NCBI GenBank assembly: GCA_964471915.1
Contig: CAYYID010000003.1
Coordinates: forward strand, 92,808 to 156,807
Source of the DNA: JAIEPW01 sp964471915
GTDB lineage: Bacteria; Acidobacteriota; Terriglobia; Bryobacterales; Bryobacteraceae
Direction of reading: 5' to 3'
Length of the DNA: 64,000 bases
Part shown: positions 27,884 to 36,299 of the stretch, one piece after another
Layout: each line of letters begins with the position of its first letter
Position numbering within the stretch: position 1 is the first letter of the stretch
Notes under the pieces: model-generated
Told to the model about the DNA's origin: nothing
The model's input: only the letters and a program-made list of their open reading frames with translations
Databases searched by the model: none
Made by a program: the position numbers and the translations under genes

Positions 27884-28825
27884 ATGGCATTGCTGATCCT
27901 CAACGGCGCGCCGGGGTGCCGGACCGAAGAAGTGGCGCACGCGGCCGCGCGGCGGCTGGATTGGGAGCTGTTCACCGAGCCGCGGCTGGAGCGCCGCATC
28001 GCCGAGAGCTTCGCGATCCCCGATCCCGCGCCGCCCAAAGCCTGGCCCGGGATGGCGACCGCGATACTGGCCCAGGCGGCCGCGGCGCGGCCCGTGCTGG
28101 TCGCCGCGTCCGGCGCTCTGCGCCTGTTTCCGCACCTCGCGCAAGTGCTGCGCGTGGCGATCGCCGCGCCCGACAATCGCCGCGCCGGCAACCTGATGCT
28201 CGATGAGCGCGTGGACCTCCAGGCCGCCCGCGCCCGCCTCCAGGAACTCGACCGCCGGGACCGCGAGAAGCAGCGCGGCCGCTTTGGCCGCGCGCCGGTG
28301 CCGGAGCCCGACCTCACCTTGCACGCGCACCGCCTGGACGCCGAACAGATGGCCGCGGTGATCGCTGCCGCCGTGGACGCGCGTCACCTGCGCGAGCCCC
28401 TGCCCGCCGCCACCGAAGCGCAGATCCGCTTTCAGGCGCGGCTGGAACTGCTCGCCCATGGCGTCACTCCCGCCGGACCGGCCGAAAGTCCCCGCGGCCC
28501 CGGACCCGCGCATCCCAGCGAAGAGCTGTTCGCCAACCTGCTCGACTTCTACGGCATCCCCTGGGAGTTCGAGCCGCGCAGCTTTCCGCTCCAATGGGAC
28601 GCCGCCGGCCGCGTCACCGAAGCCTTCACGCCCGACTTCTACCTGCCCGAATTCGACCTCTACATCGAACTCACCACCATGAAGCAGGCTCTGGTCACCC
28701 GCAAGAACCGCAAGGTCAAGCGGCTGAAGTCCATCTACCCGCACATCCGCATTCAGGTCTTCTACCAGAAGGACCTGCAGGATCTGGTGACCAAGTACGG
28801 CCTGCAGGAGCTGGCAGCCAAGTGA
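27884..28825 (+). CDS. Cytidylate-kinase-like domain fused to a nuclease-fold-like domain
   Basis: A 313-residue protein. Residues 1-185 fit the cytidylate-kinase-like family: LLILNGAPGCRTEEVAHAAA has the family's P-loop position without the Walker lysine, followed by RRLDWELFTEPRLERRIAE, and a second segment LMLDERVDLQAARARLQELDRRDREKQRG like the lid region. Residues about 205-313 form a separate domain (SEELFANLLDFYGIPWEFEP, TPDFYLPEFDLYIELTTMKQ, YPHIRIQVFYQKD) whose Asp-x-n-Glu strand pattern recalls PD-(D/E)XK nucleases, although the expected lysine after Glu is threonine. Its stop overlaps the GTG start of hpt, linking it to nucleotide salvage. Function unknown. Confidence 0.7.
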   Translation: MALLILNGAPGCRTEEVAHAAARRLDWELFTEPRLERRIAESFAIPDPAPPKAWPGMATAILAQAAAARPVLVAASGALRLFPHLAQVLRVAIAAPDNRRAGNLMLDERVDLQAARARLQELDRRDREKQRGRFGRAPVPEPDLTLHAHRLDAEQMAAVIAAAVDARHLREPLPAATEAQIRFQARLELLAHGVTPAGPAESPRGPGPAHPSEELFANLLDFYGIPWEFEPRSFPLQWDAAGRVTEAFTPDFYLPEFDLYIELTTMKQALVTRKNRKVKRLKSIYPHIRIQVFYQKDLQDLVTKYGLQELAAK

Positions 28826-29349
28826 CCGAACCTCCCATCGACCGCGTGCTGTTCACCGAGGAGCAGATCGCCGCGCGCATCCGCGAAGTGGCGGCGGAGA
28901 TCTCCGCGCGCTACGCGGAGCGCCCGCTGAAGCTGGTCGGCGTGCTGAAGGGATCGGTGTTCTTCCTCACCGCGCTGGCGCGGGAGCTGACCGTGCCGGT
29001 GAAAGTCGATTTCCTCGCCATCTCGAGCTTCGGCAACCAGGGCGGCGGCCCCGGCTTCGTGCGCATCGAAAAGGACCTGGATCAGCCCGTGGAGGGCGAG
29101 GACGTGCTGCTGGTGGAGGACATCGTGGACACCGGGTTCACGACTCGCTACCTGCTGCGGACGCTGGCCGGGCGGGGGCCGAACTCGCTGGCGCTGTGCA
29201 CGCTGCTCGACCGGCGGGTGCGGCGCATCGTCGACGTCGCGGTGGACTTCCGGTGCTTCGAGATTCCCGACCGCTTCGTGGTCGGCTGGGGGCTGGATTA
29301 CCAGCAGCTCTACCGCAACCTCAAGTACATTGCGGCGCTGAAGCTGTAA
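28822..29349 (+). CDS. hpt: Hypoxanthine phosphoribosyltransferase
   Basis: A 175-residue type I phosphoribosyltransferase converting hypoxanthine/guanine and PRPP to IMP/GMP. Seen: LVGVLKGSVFFLTALAREL, the FLAISSFGNQ segment, and the PRPP loop VLLVEDIVDTGFTTRYL, then KLIDRRV-like LLDRRVRRIVDVAVDF and FVVGWGLDYQQLYRNL. Length is normal. GTG start overlapping the previous stop (GTGA), so translation is coupled to the fusion protein. Confidence 0.95.
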   Translation: MTEPPIDRVLFTEEQIAARIREVAAEISARYAERPLKLVGVLKGSVFFLTALARELTVPVKVDFLAISSFGNQGGGPGFVRIEKDLDQPVEGEDVLLVEDIVDTGFTTRYLLRTLAGRGPNSLALCTLLDRRVRRIVDVAVDFRCFEIPDRFVVGWGLDYQQLYRNLKYIAALKL

Positions 29350-29352
29350 TGG

Positions 29353-29490
29353 CTACTTGCGCGCGCCGCGCTGCGGGCTCTTCACGCGCGACTGGCGCAG
29401 TTTCTTCTCCTTGCGCTTCGGCTTGGAGATGATGAAGGTGCCGCTGCCGAGGTACTCGGCGGAATAGAGCTTGTCGTTCTGGGTCGCCAT
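29353..29490 (-). CDS. 45-residue basic protein
   Basis: A short reading frame, MATQNDKLYSAEYLGSGTFI followed by a Lys/Arg-rich half and ending in GARK; about one third of its residues are Lys or Arg. The N-terminal half is neutral and could form a short strand, while the C-terminal half looks nucleic-acid binding. It ends three bases from the convergent hpt stop. There is no clear ribosome site. Small basic proteins of this kind exist in acidobacterial genomes, but I cannot name the family; a conserved alignment would decide whether it is real. Confidence 0.5.
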   Translation of the reverse strand: MATQNDKLYSAEYLGSGTFIISKPKRKEKKLRQSRVKSPQRGARK

Positions 29491-29546
29491 GGTGAAACTT
29501 TTAGTGTACCGCAACCGCGCACCCGGTACGTTACACTGAAGTGAGT

Positions 29547-30098
29547 ATGCGCTTCCTGGCTTCTTTCCTCATGGTTTCGGCCGTTTCGCTGTTCGCGGCG
29601 AATCCGGTGCCGCGCAAGTCCGGCGAGTTTGTCATCAAGATGACCGACGGCAAGGAGATGCTGCTGTCGAGCACCAAGGGTAAGGTGGTGGCCGTGGAGT
29701 TCCTCTTCACCACGTGCCCGCACTGCCAGGATTCGGCCCGCCTGTTGACGCGCCTGCAGACGGAGCTGGGGCCCAAGGGCTTTCAGCCGGTCGGCGTCGC
29801 GGTGAACCCGATGGCCGGCATGCTGGTTCCGGATTTCGTGAAGACCTATGGCGTCAAGTTCCCGGTGGGCTTCGCCGACAGCAACGACATGCTGAAATAC
29901 ATGGGCATCAGCCCGATGATGCGGTGGGTGGTGCCGCAAATGGTGCTGATCGATCGCACGGGAACGATCCGGTATCAGACGCCGGTGGAAGGCGATCCGC
30001 AACTCGGCCTGGAGTCGTACCTGCGCGGCAAGATCATGGAACTGCTGAACGAAAAGCCGGCCGCGGCCGCTCCGGCGCCCAAGAAGAAGGCCTCGTAG
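29547..30098 (+). CDS. Exported thioredoxin-fold protein (TlpA/redoxin-like)
   Basis: A 183-residue protein with a signal peptide of about 18 residues and a thioredoxin-like domain. The redox motif is FTTCPHCQDSARLL (CPHC, as in DsbA). The cis-proline region is VVPQMVLIDRTGTIRYQT, and the C-terminus is Pro/Ala/Lys-rich. It is probably a periplasmic thiol oxidoreductase or cytochrome-maturation helper. ATG 29547 is chosen over a GTG two codons upstream. Transcribed toward tRNA-Arg. Confidence 0.87.
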   Translation: MRFLASFLMVSAVSLFAANPVPRKSGEFVIKMTDGKEMLLSSTKGKVVAVEFLFTTCPHCQDSARLLTRLQTELGPKGFQPVGVAVNPMAGMLVPDFVKTYGVKFPVGFADSNDMLKYMGISPMMRWVVPQMVLIDRTGTIRYQTPVEGDPQLGLESYLRGKIMELLNEKPAAAAPAPKKKAS

Positions 30099-30119
30099 GG
30101 TATACTTGAGCTAGTCCGT

Positions 30120-30197
30120 GCGCCCGTAGCTCAGCCCGGATAGAGCGTTTGCCTCCGGAGCAAAAGGTCAGAGGTTCGAATCCTCTCGGGCGTACCA
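30120..30197 (+). tRNA. tRNA-Arg(CCG)
   Basis: A complete cloverleaf of 78 bases with encoded CCA. Acceptor GCGCCCG pairs with CGGGCGT (one G-T wobble), D stem GCTC/GAGC, anticodon stem TTTGC/GCAAA with loop CTCCGGA (anticodon CCG), variable loop AGGTC, T stem AGAGG/CCTCT with TTCGAAT loop. A TATACT box at 30101-30106 is a possible -10 element. A hairpin terminator follows 16 bases after CCA. Confidence 0.96.
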
Positions 30198-30213
30198 AGA
30201 AAATCAGCGACTT

Positions 30214-30247
30214 ACGGCTCACTGCGAAGTGAGCCGTTTCGCTTTTT
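30214..30247 (+). terminator. Terminator after tRNA-Arg
   Basis: ACGGCTCAC, loop TGCGAA, GTGAGCCGT (nine perfect pairs), followed by TTCGCTTTTT. It overlaps the stop codon of the convergent gene at 30246 and probably serves the tRNA transcript. Confidence 0.85.
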
Positions 30248-32471
30248 AGCGCCTTGGCCGCGCCGCGCGCCGCCGCGCCGCGCTCGAGGACCCCAGCCCG
30301 CCGCCGCCGCGCGGCATCGCCGGCCGCACCCCGGGGCGCGTCACCGGTGGCGGGGCAGGACGCACCGCCGGGGGCGCCGGTCGCGGAACTGGCGCCGGCC
30401 GCACCGCTGGAATCGATGGGCGAGGCGCTGGGGTGCCCGGCGCCGGTCGCGTGACCGGAGCCGAGGGCAGGGCCGGCTTCCAAGATTTCTGGTCCCACTT
30501 CTCCCAGCTTCCTCCCGTATTCCGGTAGAGATTGCCGTCCGGATCGGCGAATACGTTGTTGGGCAGCCGGTTGGCCGGCCGCGTCACCGCCCCGGGCCGC
30601 GGCGCGGGCCGCACTGCCGGGCGCGTGGCGCTGATCCCCGGACTTCCGGGTCGCGTGTAGATGTTGTTCCAGCCGCCCGGCCGGGGCCTCAGAACGGGCC
30701 GCGTGCCCAGCCCGGGCCGCCACAGCGGCGGCCGCGGATAAATCGGGCGGTATCCGCCGGGACCGAACCATCCGCCGCCCCCGATGAAGCCGGGACGCCA
30801 GAATCCGCCGCCGTACCAGCCCCCGCCCCAACCCGGACCCCAGAACGACGAGAACCCGAACCATCCCGCATTCCAGCTCATTCCAAACGACCAGCCGCCC
30901 CACGGCGTGTAGCGCACGTGGAAGCCCCAGGTCAGCGGGCGCGGGAAGTACACCGGCCCCACCCAGGCCGGGTAACGCCAGCCGGAGCCGTAGATCACAA
31001 TGCCCCGATACGGGAACGTCCACAGGTACCCGGGCAGATAGCCGACGTACACGACTTCCGGGGTCGACTCGTAGATGTGCACGTACTTAGTGTTGTAGAC
31101 CGGACTGCTGGCCGGAACCTTATCGATGCCCTCCGGCCGCTCCTCGGAAACCTCCCAGGGTCCGGTGGGCGACTTGGAAACGTACCAGACGCCCTGCTCG
31201 CACAGAAAATACTTCGTGCCCGAGACGATCACCTGGCTGGCGGTGTTCTCGGCAAACTGAAGCTGGGTGCCCGCGATGGGCGCGAAGCGGGGATTGCCGT
31301 CATAGCTGGCCTGGACCTGCGCCTCGCCGCGTTTCACCGCGGCCGTCTGGGGGATCACGGTATCCAGCACCGCGTCCTTTGCTTCGCCGGTACCGGGCAC
31401 GAACGCGCGCACACTGGCCTTGGGCGACTCGGCCGGGACTTCCCCGAACTTCGCCGGCAACTGGTCCGGCGGGACGTAGCTCCAAGGGCCGTTCAGGCCC
31501 GGCGCGGCGTACCAACGTCCGGAGAGCACCAGGAACCGCTTCTGCGTCGCCACTTCGAGGAACAGGTCGCTGCCGGTGTTGGTGACGTACAGCAACTCGC
31601 CGCCGGGCACCAGCGGCGCGAACTGCGGCGCGCCTTCGGTGACGACGAGTTCGGCCGGCTCGGTCGTCACCAGGATCGCGGCGCCGGCGAGTTCCTTGGC
31701 CGACGCAACCTTCCCGGCGGGGGTCGCCGGGTCCTTCTCCGCATCCTCCACCTTTACTAACCGGGCGATTTCCGCGGGCACCTTCTTTTCATGCTTCCAC
31801 GATCCTTGCAGCAGATCGGCCGTCGAGAACCAGACGCTCGATCCGTACAGCCAGAATTTCCTCGCCCGCGGATCGAAGATCACGGGGAACGGCGTGTTCA
31901 CCACCCGCTGGAATCCCGAGTTCCCCACGTCCTGCAGGCGGGGCGCGCCGTCCACGGTCACGAGGATCGCCGGGGAGTCCCTCACGATGATGCGCGGCGG
32001 ATCGTTCTTGTACTCGGCGTCATCGGCGGGATCCGGCACTTCCAGGCTGGCGCGGACACTGGCGAGCGAGAGCGTCAGGTCCCAGTCCGCCACGCTGGTT
32101 TCGAGGAATTTCGCCAGCGCATCGACGGCTTCCTGCGGCGAGTCCGGAAACCGGATGCGTTCCACCTTGACGGTGCGGATGCGGGCCACGTCCAGGTTGC
32201 GGTCGACATCGAGCGTCGCGGTGACGCGCATCGCTCCGAAGAGGGGCGTCTTGTCGGCGGGCCGCTTCACGGCGATGGCCACCTGGGCGGTGATGCTGGT
32301 GTCGGCGAGGGAGTCGACTTGCGGCTCGTAGACCACGATCTCGGTGCTCCCGCTCCTGACGATGCGCGGCCATTCCGCCTGTTGCGCTAGGCCCGGCCCG
32401 GTGGACCCCGCGAAACCGAGCACGAGCAGCGCCCATCCGGCGCGAGCGGTACGTCTTACAGAATTGTTCAT
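30246..32471 (-). CDS. Large secreted protein with Gly/Trp/Pro-rich C-terminal half
   Basis: A 741-residue exported protein with a signal peptide (about 1-29). Residues 30-480 are a folded region with repeated short segments such as LYVTNTGSDLFLEV, RWYAAPGLNGPWSYVP and GVWYVSKSPTGPWEV; these W-Y-x-n-GPW units repeat at least three times. Residues 490-600 are rich in Gly, Trp, Tyr and Phe (WFGFSSFWGPGWGGG), and the last 130 are Pro/Arg-rich. Similar acidobacterial proteins have been labelled carbohydrate-binding V/XII-like, but I cannot verify that. Likely an envelope or outer-membrane-associated protein. Confidence 0.78.
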   Translation of the reverse strand: MNNSVRRTARAGWALLVLGFAGSTGPGLAQQAEWPRIVRSGSTEIVVYEPQVDSLADTSITAQVAIAVKRPADKTPLFGAMRVTATLDVDRNLDVARIRTVKVERIRFPDSPQEAVDALAKFLETSVADWDLTLSLASVRASLEVPDPADDAEYKNDPPRIIVRDSPAILVTVDGAPRLQDVGNSGFQRVVNTPFPVIFDPRARKFWLYGSSVWFSTADLLQGSWKHEKKVPAEIARLVKVEDAEKDPATPAGKVASAKELAGAAILVTTEPAELVVTEGAPQFAPLVPGGELLYVTNTGSDLFLEVATQKRFLVLSGRWYAAPGLNGPWSYVPPDQLPAKFGEVPAESPKASVRAFVPGTGEAKDAVLDTVIPQTAAVKRGEAQVQASYDGNPRFAPIAGTQLQFAENTASQVIVSGTKYFLCEQGVWYVSKSPTGPWEVSEERPEGIDKVPASSPVYNTKYVHIYESTPEVVYVGYLPGYLWTFPYRGIVIYGSGWRYPAWVGPVYFPRPLTWGFHVRYTPWGGWSFGMSWNAGWFGFSSFWGPGWGGGWYGGGFWRPGFIGGGGWFGPGGYRPIYPRPPLWRPGLGTRPVLRPRPGGWNNIYTRPGSPGISATRPAVRPAPRPGAVTRPANRLPNNVFADPDGNLYRNTGGSWEKWDQKSWKPALPSAPVTRPAPGTPAPRPSIPAVRPAPVPRPAPPAVRPAPPPVTRPGVRPAMPRGGGGLGSSSAARRRAARPRR

Positions 32472-32539
32472 GGTCTCCCGCCCTGGTCCCGAACAGCGCC
32501 GGTCCCGTCTCCGCCGAACGCGGCAAGCGGGCGCCTCCG

Positions 32540-33166
32540 CTAGCGGCGGAAGAGCTTTCTCTTGACGTCCGGCCAGAATTCCTCGAACGTGTTGCCGATC
32601 ACGCGGCCCATGAAACCGAAGGCGATACGCGATGCCGCGTCCTGCGCCTTCGCTTCTCCGCTGACCCGCCAGGTGTTCGAAAGAAAGTTGCTGCCGGCGA
32701 TGGCGCTGTACCGCGCATACGCCGGCATCGTGTTTCCGTTACGATCGCGCGCCAGAAACGCCGACGTAATGGCATGGCCGACCCGCCCGCCGAACTTGCG
32801 GTCCGCGGACGCCCGGAAGTACCGGGGATCCTCGCCCCACAAAGCGCCCAGACTCGCTTCCATCGCGTTCGAGGTTATGGTCCCGGTGAGGCGCATGCCG
32901 TAGCGCTTGCCGAAGCCCTCCCACTGCGTCCCGTACTCTGGAGGACGGTTCCGCCAGGTGCCGAAGCCCGCGCTGAAAAGTCCGCCGGTCAAGCTCTGAT
33001 ACCCGAACGTGGAGTTCGCCACCCAAACCGCGCGGCCGGACCCGGACAGGGGCGTGTAACCGGGAGCCGGCTGCGCCCACAAGTTCGCCGCACTCAGCGC
33101 GCTCAGCAACAGAACGCACCGGGCTGGGCCGCGGCGCGGGGTCGTCTTCAAGGGACGCGTTTCCAT
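32540..33166 (-). CDS. Exported protein of unknown function, possible outer-membrane protein
   Basis: A 208-residue protein from METRPLK, with a signal peptide ending about LWAQP. The mature part is rich in Gly, Arg and aromatic residues with short amphipathic strands (GFGKRYGMRLTGTITSNAMEA, DPRYFRASADRKFGGRVGHAI) and ends FEEFWPDVKRKLFRR, as in a family of uncharacterised acidobacterial envelope proteins. A 37-residue longer reading exists but lacks a signal-like start. It lies downstream of the MscS gene's divergent promoter region. No enzymatic motif. Confidence 0.72.
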   Translation of the reverse strand: METRPLKTTPRRGPARCVLLLSALSAANLWAQPAPGYTPLSGSGRAVWVANSTFGYQSLTGGLFSAGFGTWRNRPPEYGTQWEGFGKRYGMRLTGTITSNAMEASLGALWGEDPRYFRASADRKFGGRVGHAITSAFLARDRNGNTMPAYARYSAIAGSNFLSNTWRVSGEAKAQDAASRIAFGFMGRVIGNTFEEFWPDVKRKLFRR

Positions 33167-33262
33167 CGTGAGACGTGTAGGATAGCAGACCGGCGCGCGC
33201 CCGCACCGCAGGGCGTCCCCGGCGCAGGGCGGTGCGGTTCTGGTAGAACATTCTGGGGGAGC

Positions 33263-34897
33263 GTGGTCGCGCACCACACGAACGCATTGTTACATCGAAT
33301 CGGCACGCTCGGGCTGCTTTGCCTGTTGTTGGCGCCCCCGGCGTGGCCGCAACCCGGGCCGGCCGCGCCCCCTCCCGTAGGTCCGCCGGCGCCCGCCGCA
33401 CCCCCGGCGGAACGCTTGGGCCGGAATACGCCTCTCGGAACGGTGGTGGGCTTCCTGGCCGCCGTGCAGCGCGGCGAGTTCGATCGCGCGGCCGAATACC
33501 TGGACACCCGCGCCCAGGGCCGCGCGCTGGTGGAACTGGCCGAACAACTGGCCTATATCATCGACAACTCGCAACTCGGCCGGGTCAGCGACGTGCCCGA
33601 AGGCAGCGGAGCCCCGGGCGTCCGGCCCGGCTTCGAACGGCTCGGCGTGATCCCCAAACTGGAGGGCACCCTCGATCTGGAACTGGTCCGCGTTCGCCGC
33701 AAGGGCGAGGAACCGGTGTGGCTGTTCTCCGCGCGGACCCTGGCCGGGATCCCGGAAGCGCATGAATACCTGAGTGCGCGCGCCATCAACCGCTTTCTGC
33801 CGACGTTCCTCGTGCAGCCCGTGTGGCTGGGCGTGCCTCTTTGGAAATACCTCGCGCTGGTGGCCGCGTTCGTCCTGTCCTACGCGCTGACGCTGTTGCT
33901 GCGGCCGCGGCTGGCGCGCTTGCTGGGCCGCTGGATCCCGGAACAGCCGGAACCGGAGAACCAGCGCATGGCGGTCCGGATCGCCACTCCCGCCGGAGTG
34001 CTGGTGGCGTTGCTGGTCACCGAGATCGTCGTGATTGCCTGCTCGCTGCCCTTCCTGGCTCGCGAACTGTGGAACTCGGTCCTCTCCAAGGTTGGGGTGC
34101 TGGCGGGCGCCTGGCTGATTCTGGCGATCGTGCGCGCCGGCGCCGCCGCTTACCGCTGGCGGATCGAGCGGACCAAGGAAACGCAGATCACCGCGGTGGT
34201 CCGGCTGGCGGAGCGAAGCATCCAGATCCTCTGCCTGTTCTTCGCTATCCTGATCGTGCTGCGGCTGGCCGGTTACGACGTCACCGGCATGCTGGCGGGC
34301 CTCGGCCTGGGCGGCGTCGCCCTGGCGTTCGCGGCTCAGAAGAGCCTGGAGAACCTCTTTGGAGGCGTCTCGGTGATCCTCGACCGGACCATCCGGGTGG
34401 GCGACGATTGCGTCATTGCCGGCCGCAACGCCACCGTCGTCGACATCGGCATGCGGTCCACCCGGTTCCGCACGCTGGAACGCTCCATCCTCACCGTGCC
34501 GAACGGACAACTCGCGGCCATGACCCTGGACAATCTCAGCATGCGGGACCATATCTGGTTCCGCCATGTGCTCAACGTCCGCCTGGCGGAGGGCTTCGGA
34601 CAGCTCGAACCGCTTCTCGACGCCCTCCGGACGCTGCTGGCACGGGAGCCGATGGTGGACAACGCCCGCCGCCGTGTGCGCCTGATCCGCGTGGACGCGC
34701 AGGGCGCGGAAATTGAGATGTTCTGCGACATCCGGACGCGGTCGTACGCGGAGTTCCTCGAGGTGCAGGAAGCCCTGCTGCTCGACTGCCTGAAGATCCT
34801 TGCCGCGCACGGGGCGGCGCTCGCCCCGCCGCCGCACAGTATTGTCCTGACGAACCCGGCGCCGCCGGCCGGCGCCGGATCCCCGCCCCCAGCCTGA
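33263..34897 (+). CDS. MscS-family mechanosensitive ion channel
   Basis: About 544 residues. A signal-like hydrophobic N-terminus (LLCLLLAPPAWPQP), a soluble periplasmic domain of about 130 residues, about four to five membrane helices and the MscS pore signature YDVTGMLAGLGLGGVALAFAAQKSLENLFGG (TM3 with Gly/Ala packing), then the beta domain DRTIRVGDDCVIAGRNATVVDIGMRSTRF and C-terminal alpha/beta domain. It probably opens under membrane tension to release solutes. Start is uncertain: GTG 33263 has a GGGGGAG immediately before it, too close; a TTG a few codons later is possible. Confidence 0.86.
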   Translation: MVAHHTNALLHRIGTLGLLCLLLAPPAWPQPGPAAPPPVGPPAPAAPPAERLGRNTPLGTVVGFLAAVQRGEFDRAAEYLDTRAQGRALVELAEQLAYIIDNSQLGRVSDVPEGSGAPGVRPGFERLGVIPKLEGTLDLELVRVRRKGEEPVWLFSARTLAGIPEAHEYLSARAINRFLPTFLVQPVWLGVPLWKYLALVAAFVLSYALTLLLRPRLARLLGRWIPEQPEPENQRMAVRIATPAGVLVALLVTEIVVIACSLPFLARELWNSVLSKVGVLAGAWLILAIVRAGAAAYRWRIERTKETQITAVVRLAERSIQILCLFFAILIVLRLAGYDVTGMLAGLGLGGVALAFAAQKSLENLFGGVSVILDRTIRVGDDCVIAGRNATVVDIGMRSTRFRTLERSILTVPNGQLAAMTLDNLSMRDHIWFRHVLNVRLAEGFGQLEPLLDALRTLLAREPMVDNARRRVRLIRVDAQGAEIEMFCDIRTRSYAEFLEVQEALLLDCLKILAAHGAALAPPPHSIVLTNPAPPAGAGSPPPA

Positions 34898-34903
34898 GTC
34901 AGC

Positions 34904-35296
34904 TTAGCTGCTGGACGCGACGGTGATCCGCAGCGTGTACTTCACCGGCTCGCCGCGCTGCGCGGCCGCGCCCGTGAGATAGACGCGGATCCGGTAGTCT
35001 CCACTCCGCTGCAGCGTGCCCTTGTAGCTGTTGCCGGACCCGAAGATGGGCTGCTCGGAGCCGGGCTCCAGGACGTCGAAGGCGATGCCGGTTTCCTTCG
35101 CCTGCAGGGTTACCGCCAGGTGCTGGCCCACGGCTCCGTTGACCAGGTAAACCATCCGGGTGTCGCCCGTGACCGTCGCCTTGATGGTGGCGGGCTGGTC
35201 GAGTTTGAAGCGCACCCGCTCGTCCTGGAGGGTTTGTCCGAGGGCTGGCAGCGCGGTGCAGGAAAGAACGACTGCGAGAACGGAAAAGGTTTTCAT
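34904..35296 (-). CDS. Small secreted protein, 130 residues
   Basis: Signal peptide (1-20, ending ALGQ) and a mature domain of about 110 residues with a beta-sandwich pattern: DERVRFKLDQPATIKATV, MVYLVNGAVGQHLAVTLQ, IAFDVLEPGSEQP and GDYRIRVYLTGAAAQRGEPVKYTLRI. This resembles the pre-peptidase C-terminal (PPC) type domains that follow secreted proteases, here standing alone. ATG has a strong ribosome site (GGGAGG, six bases upstream). Convergent with the MscS gene. Confidence 0.82.
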   Translation of the reverse strand: MKTFSVLAVVLSCTALPALGQTLQDERVRFKLDQPATIKATVTGDTRMVYLVNGAVGQHLAVTLQAKETGIAFDVLEPGSEQPIFGSGNSYKGTLQRSGDYRIRVYLTGAAAQRGEPVKYTLRITVASSS

Positions 35297-35399
35297 ATTC
35301 CGCCTCCCGCTTCGAGCATACACCCACTGAACCAAGCTGGAAAGCCGGCCCGGTGCCGTGCTCGGCCAAATGGCGTAGAATAGAAAGCCAGGAGACCGA

Positions 35400-35834
35400 A
35401 TGGAAACGGCCGACATCGTGGAAGCGCTCGGCGGCCGGAAAGTGCTCGGCCAATCGATCCGCCAGCCCGGCGAGTTAGCGCAACTGGTGCGCAAAGGGCT
35501 GCCCGCCAGCGCCGTTACGGCGCTGGCCCGCAAGCTGGAGGTGGGCAACGGCGTCCTCTCCCGTACGCTGGGAATCCCGGTGCGGACGCTGACGCGCCGC
35601 CTGGGGCAGGGCGCGTTGCTGACCTCCGCCGAATCGGACCGCACCGTGCGGCTGGCGCGGCTCTACGCCCATGCCGTGGAAATGATCGGCGACGCGGACA
35701 AAGCCATCGAATGGCTGCGGACTCCGAACCGGGCCCTGGGCGGAGAGCGGCCGCTCGATCAGTTGGACACCGACCCCGGGGCGCGGCAGGTGGAAGACGT
35801 GCTGGGGCGCATCGCGTACGGCGTCTATAGCTGA
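35400..35834 (+). CDS. Xre/MbcA/ParS-family antitoxin
   Basis: A 144-residue antitoxin with an N-terminal helical region and the C-terminal toxin-binding domain: RLARLYAHAVEMIGDADKAIEWLRTPNRALGGERPLDQLDTDPGARQVEDVLGRIAYGVYS contains the family's W-L-x-x-x-N-x-x-L-G/P-L-D/E and 3'-terminal G-R-I-x-x-G features. AGGAG ribosome site, six bases before the ATG. Its TGA overlaps the ATG of the RES toxin (TGATG), as in other such pairs. It neutralises the toxin and probably represses their joint promoter. Confidence 0.88.
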   Translation: METADIVEALGGRKVLGQSIRQPGELAQLVRKGLPASAVTALARKLEVGNGVLSRTLGIPVRTLTRRLGQGALLTSAESDRTVRLARLYAHAVEMIGDADKAIEWLRTPNRALGGERPLDQLDTDPGARQVEDVLGRIAYGVYS

Positions 35835-36292
35835 TGCGGTTCTGGCGGATCTGCCGGGAGCGTTACGCCCGCGACGCGGCCAGCGGCACCGGCGCGCGGC
35901 TCTACGGCGGCCGTTGGAACAGTCCCGGCGTTAGCGTGGTGTATGCCTCCACCTCGCTGGCGTTGGCCGCGGTGGAAACGTTCGTCAACCTGGAGCCGAA
36001 GCTGCGGCCGGCGGACCTGGTCTCAATCGCCGGGGAGATCCCCGATTCCGTCACCGTGCGCCGGATTGCACTGGACACGCTCCCGGCGAACTGGCGGCGC
36101 AGCCGCGACGAGCAACTGCGGCGCATCGGCGATAACTGGGTGCGGGCAGGCGAAAGCGCCGCTCTGCTGTTCCCGTCGGCGGCGATCCCCGGGGAATGGA
36201 ATGTGCTCTTGAATCCGGCTCACCCGGACTTCGCGCGGATCCGCTTCGGAAAAGCGAAGGAGTTCGAGTACGGCGCCCGGATGTTCCGCTGA
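35834..36292 (+). CDS. RES-domain NAD+-degrading toxin
   Basis: A 152-residue RES protein. Seen: WRICRERYARDAASGTGARLYGGRWNSPGV (conserved Arg and the G-G-R-W-N-x-x-G signature), VYASTSLALAAVETFV, and GDNWVRAGESAALLFPSA with the C-terminal PSxxIPxExNxLLNPxHPDF. Family members (MbcT, Res) phosphorolyse or hydrolyse NAD+, arresting growth. All hallmark residues are present, so it should be active. Together with the gene before it, a type II toxin-antitoxin module. Confidence 0.9.
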   Translation: MRFWRICRERYARDAASGTGARLYGGRWNSPGVSVVYASTSLALAAVETFVNLEPKLRPADLVSIAGEIPDSVTVRRIALDTLPANWRRSRDEQLRRIGDNWVRAGESAALLFPSAAIPGEWNVLLNPAHPDFARIRFGKAKEFEYGARMFR

Positions 36293-36299
36293 GCGCAGG

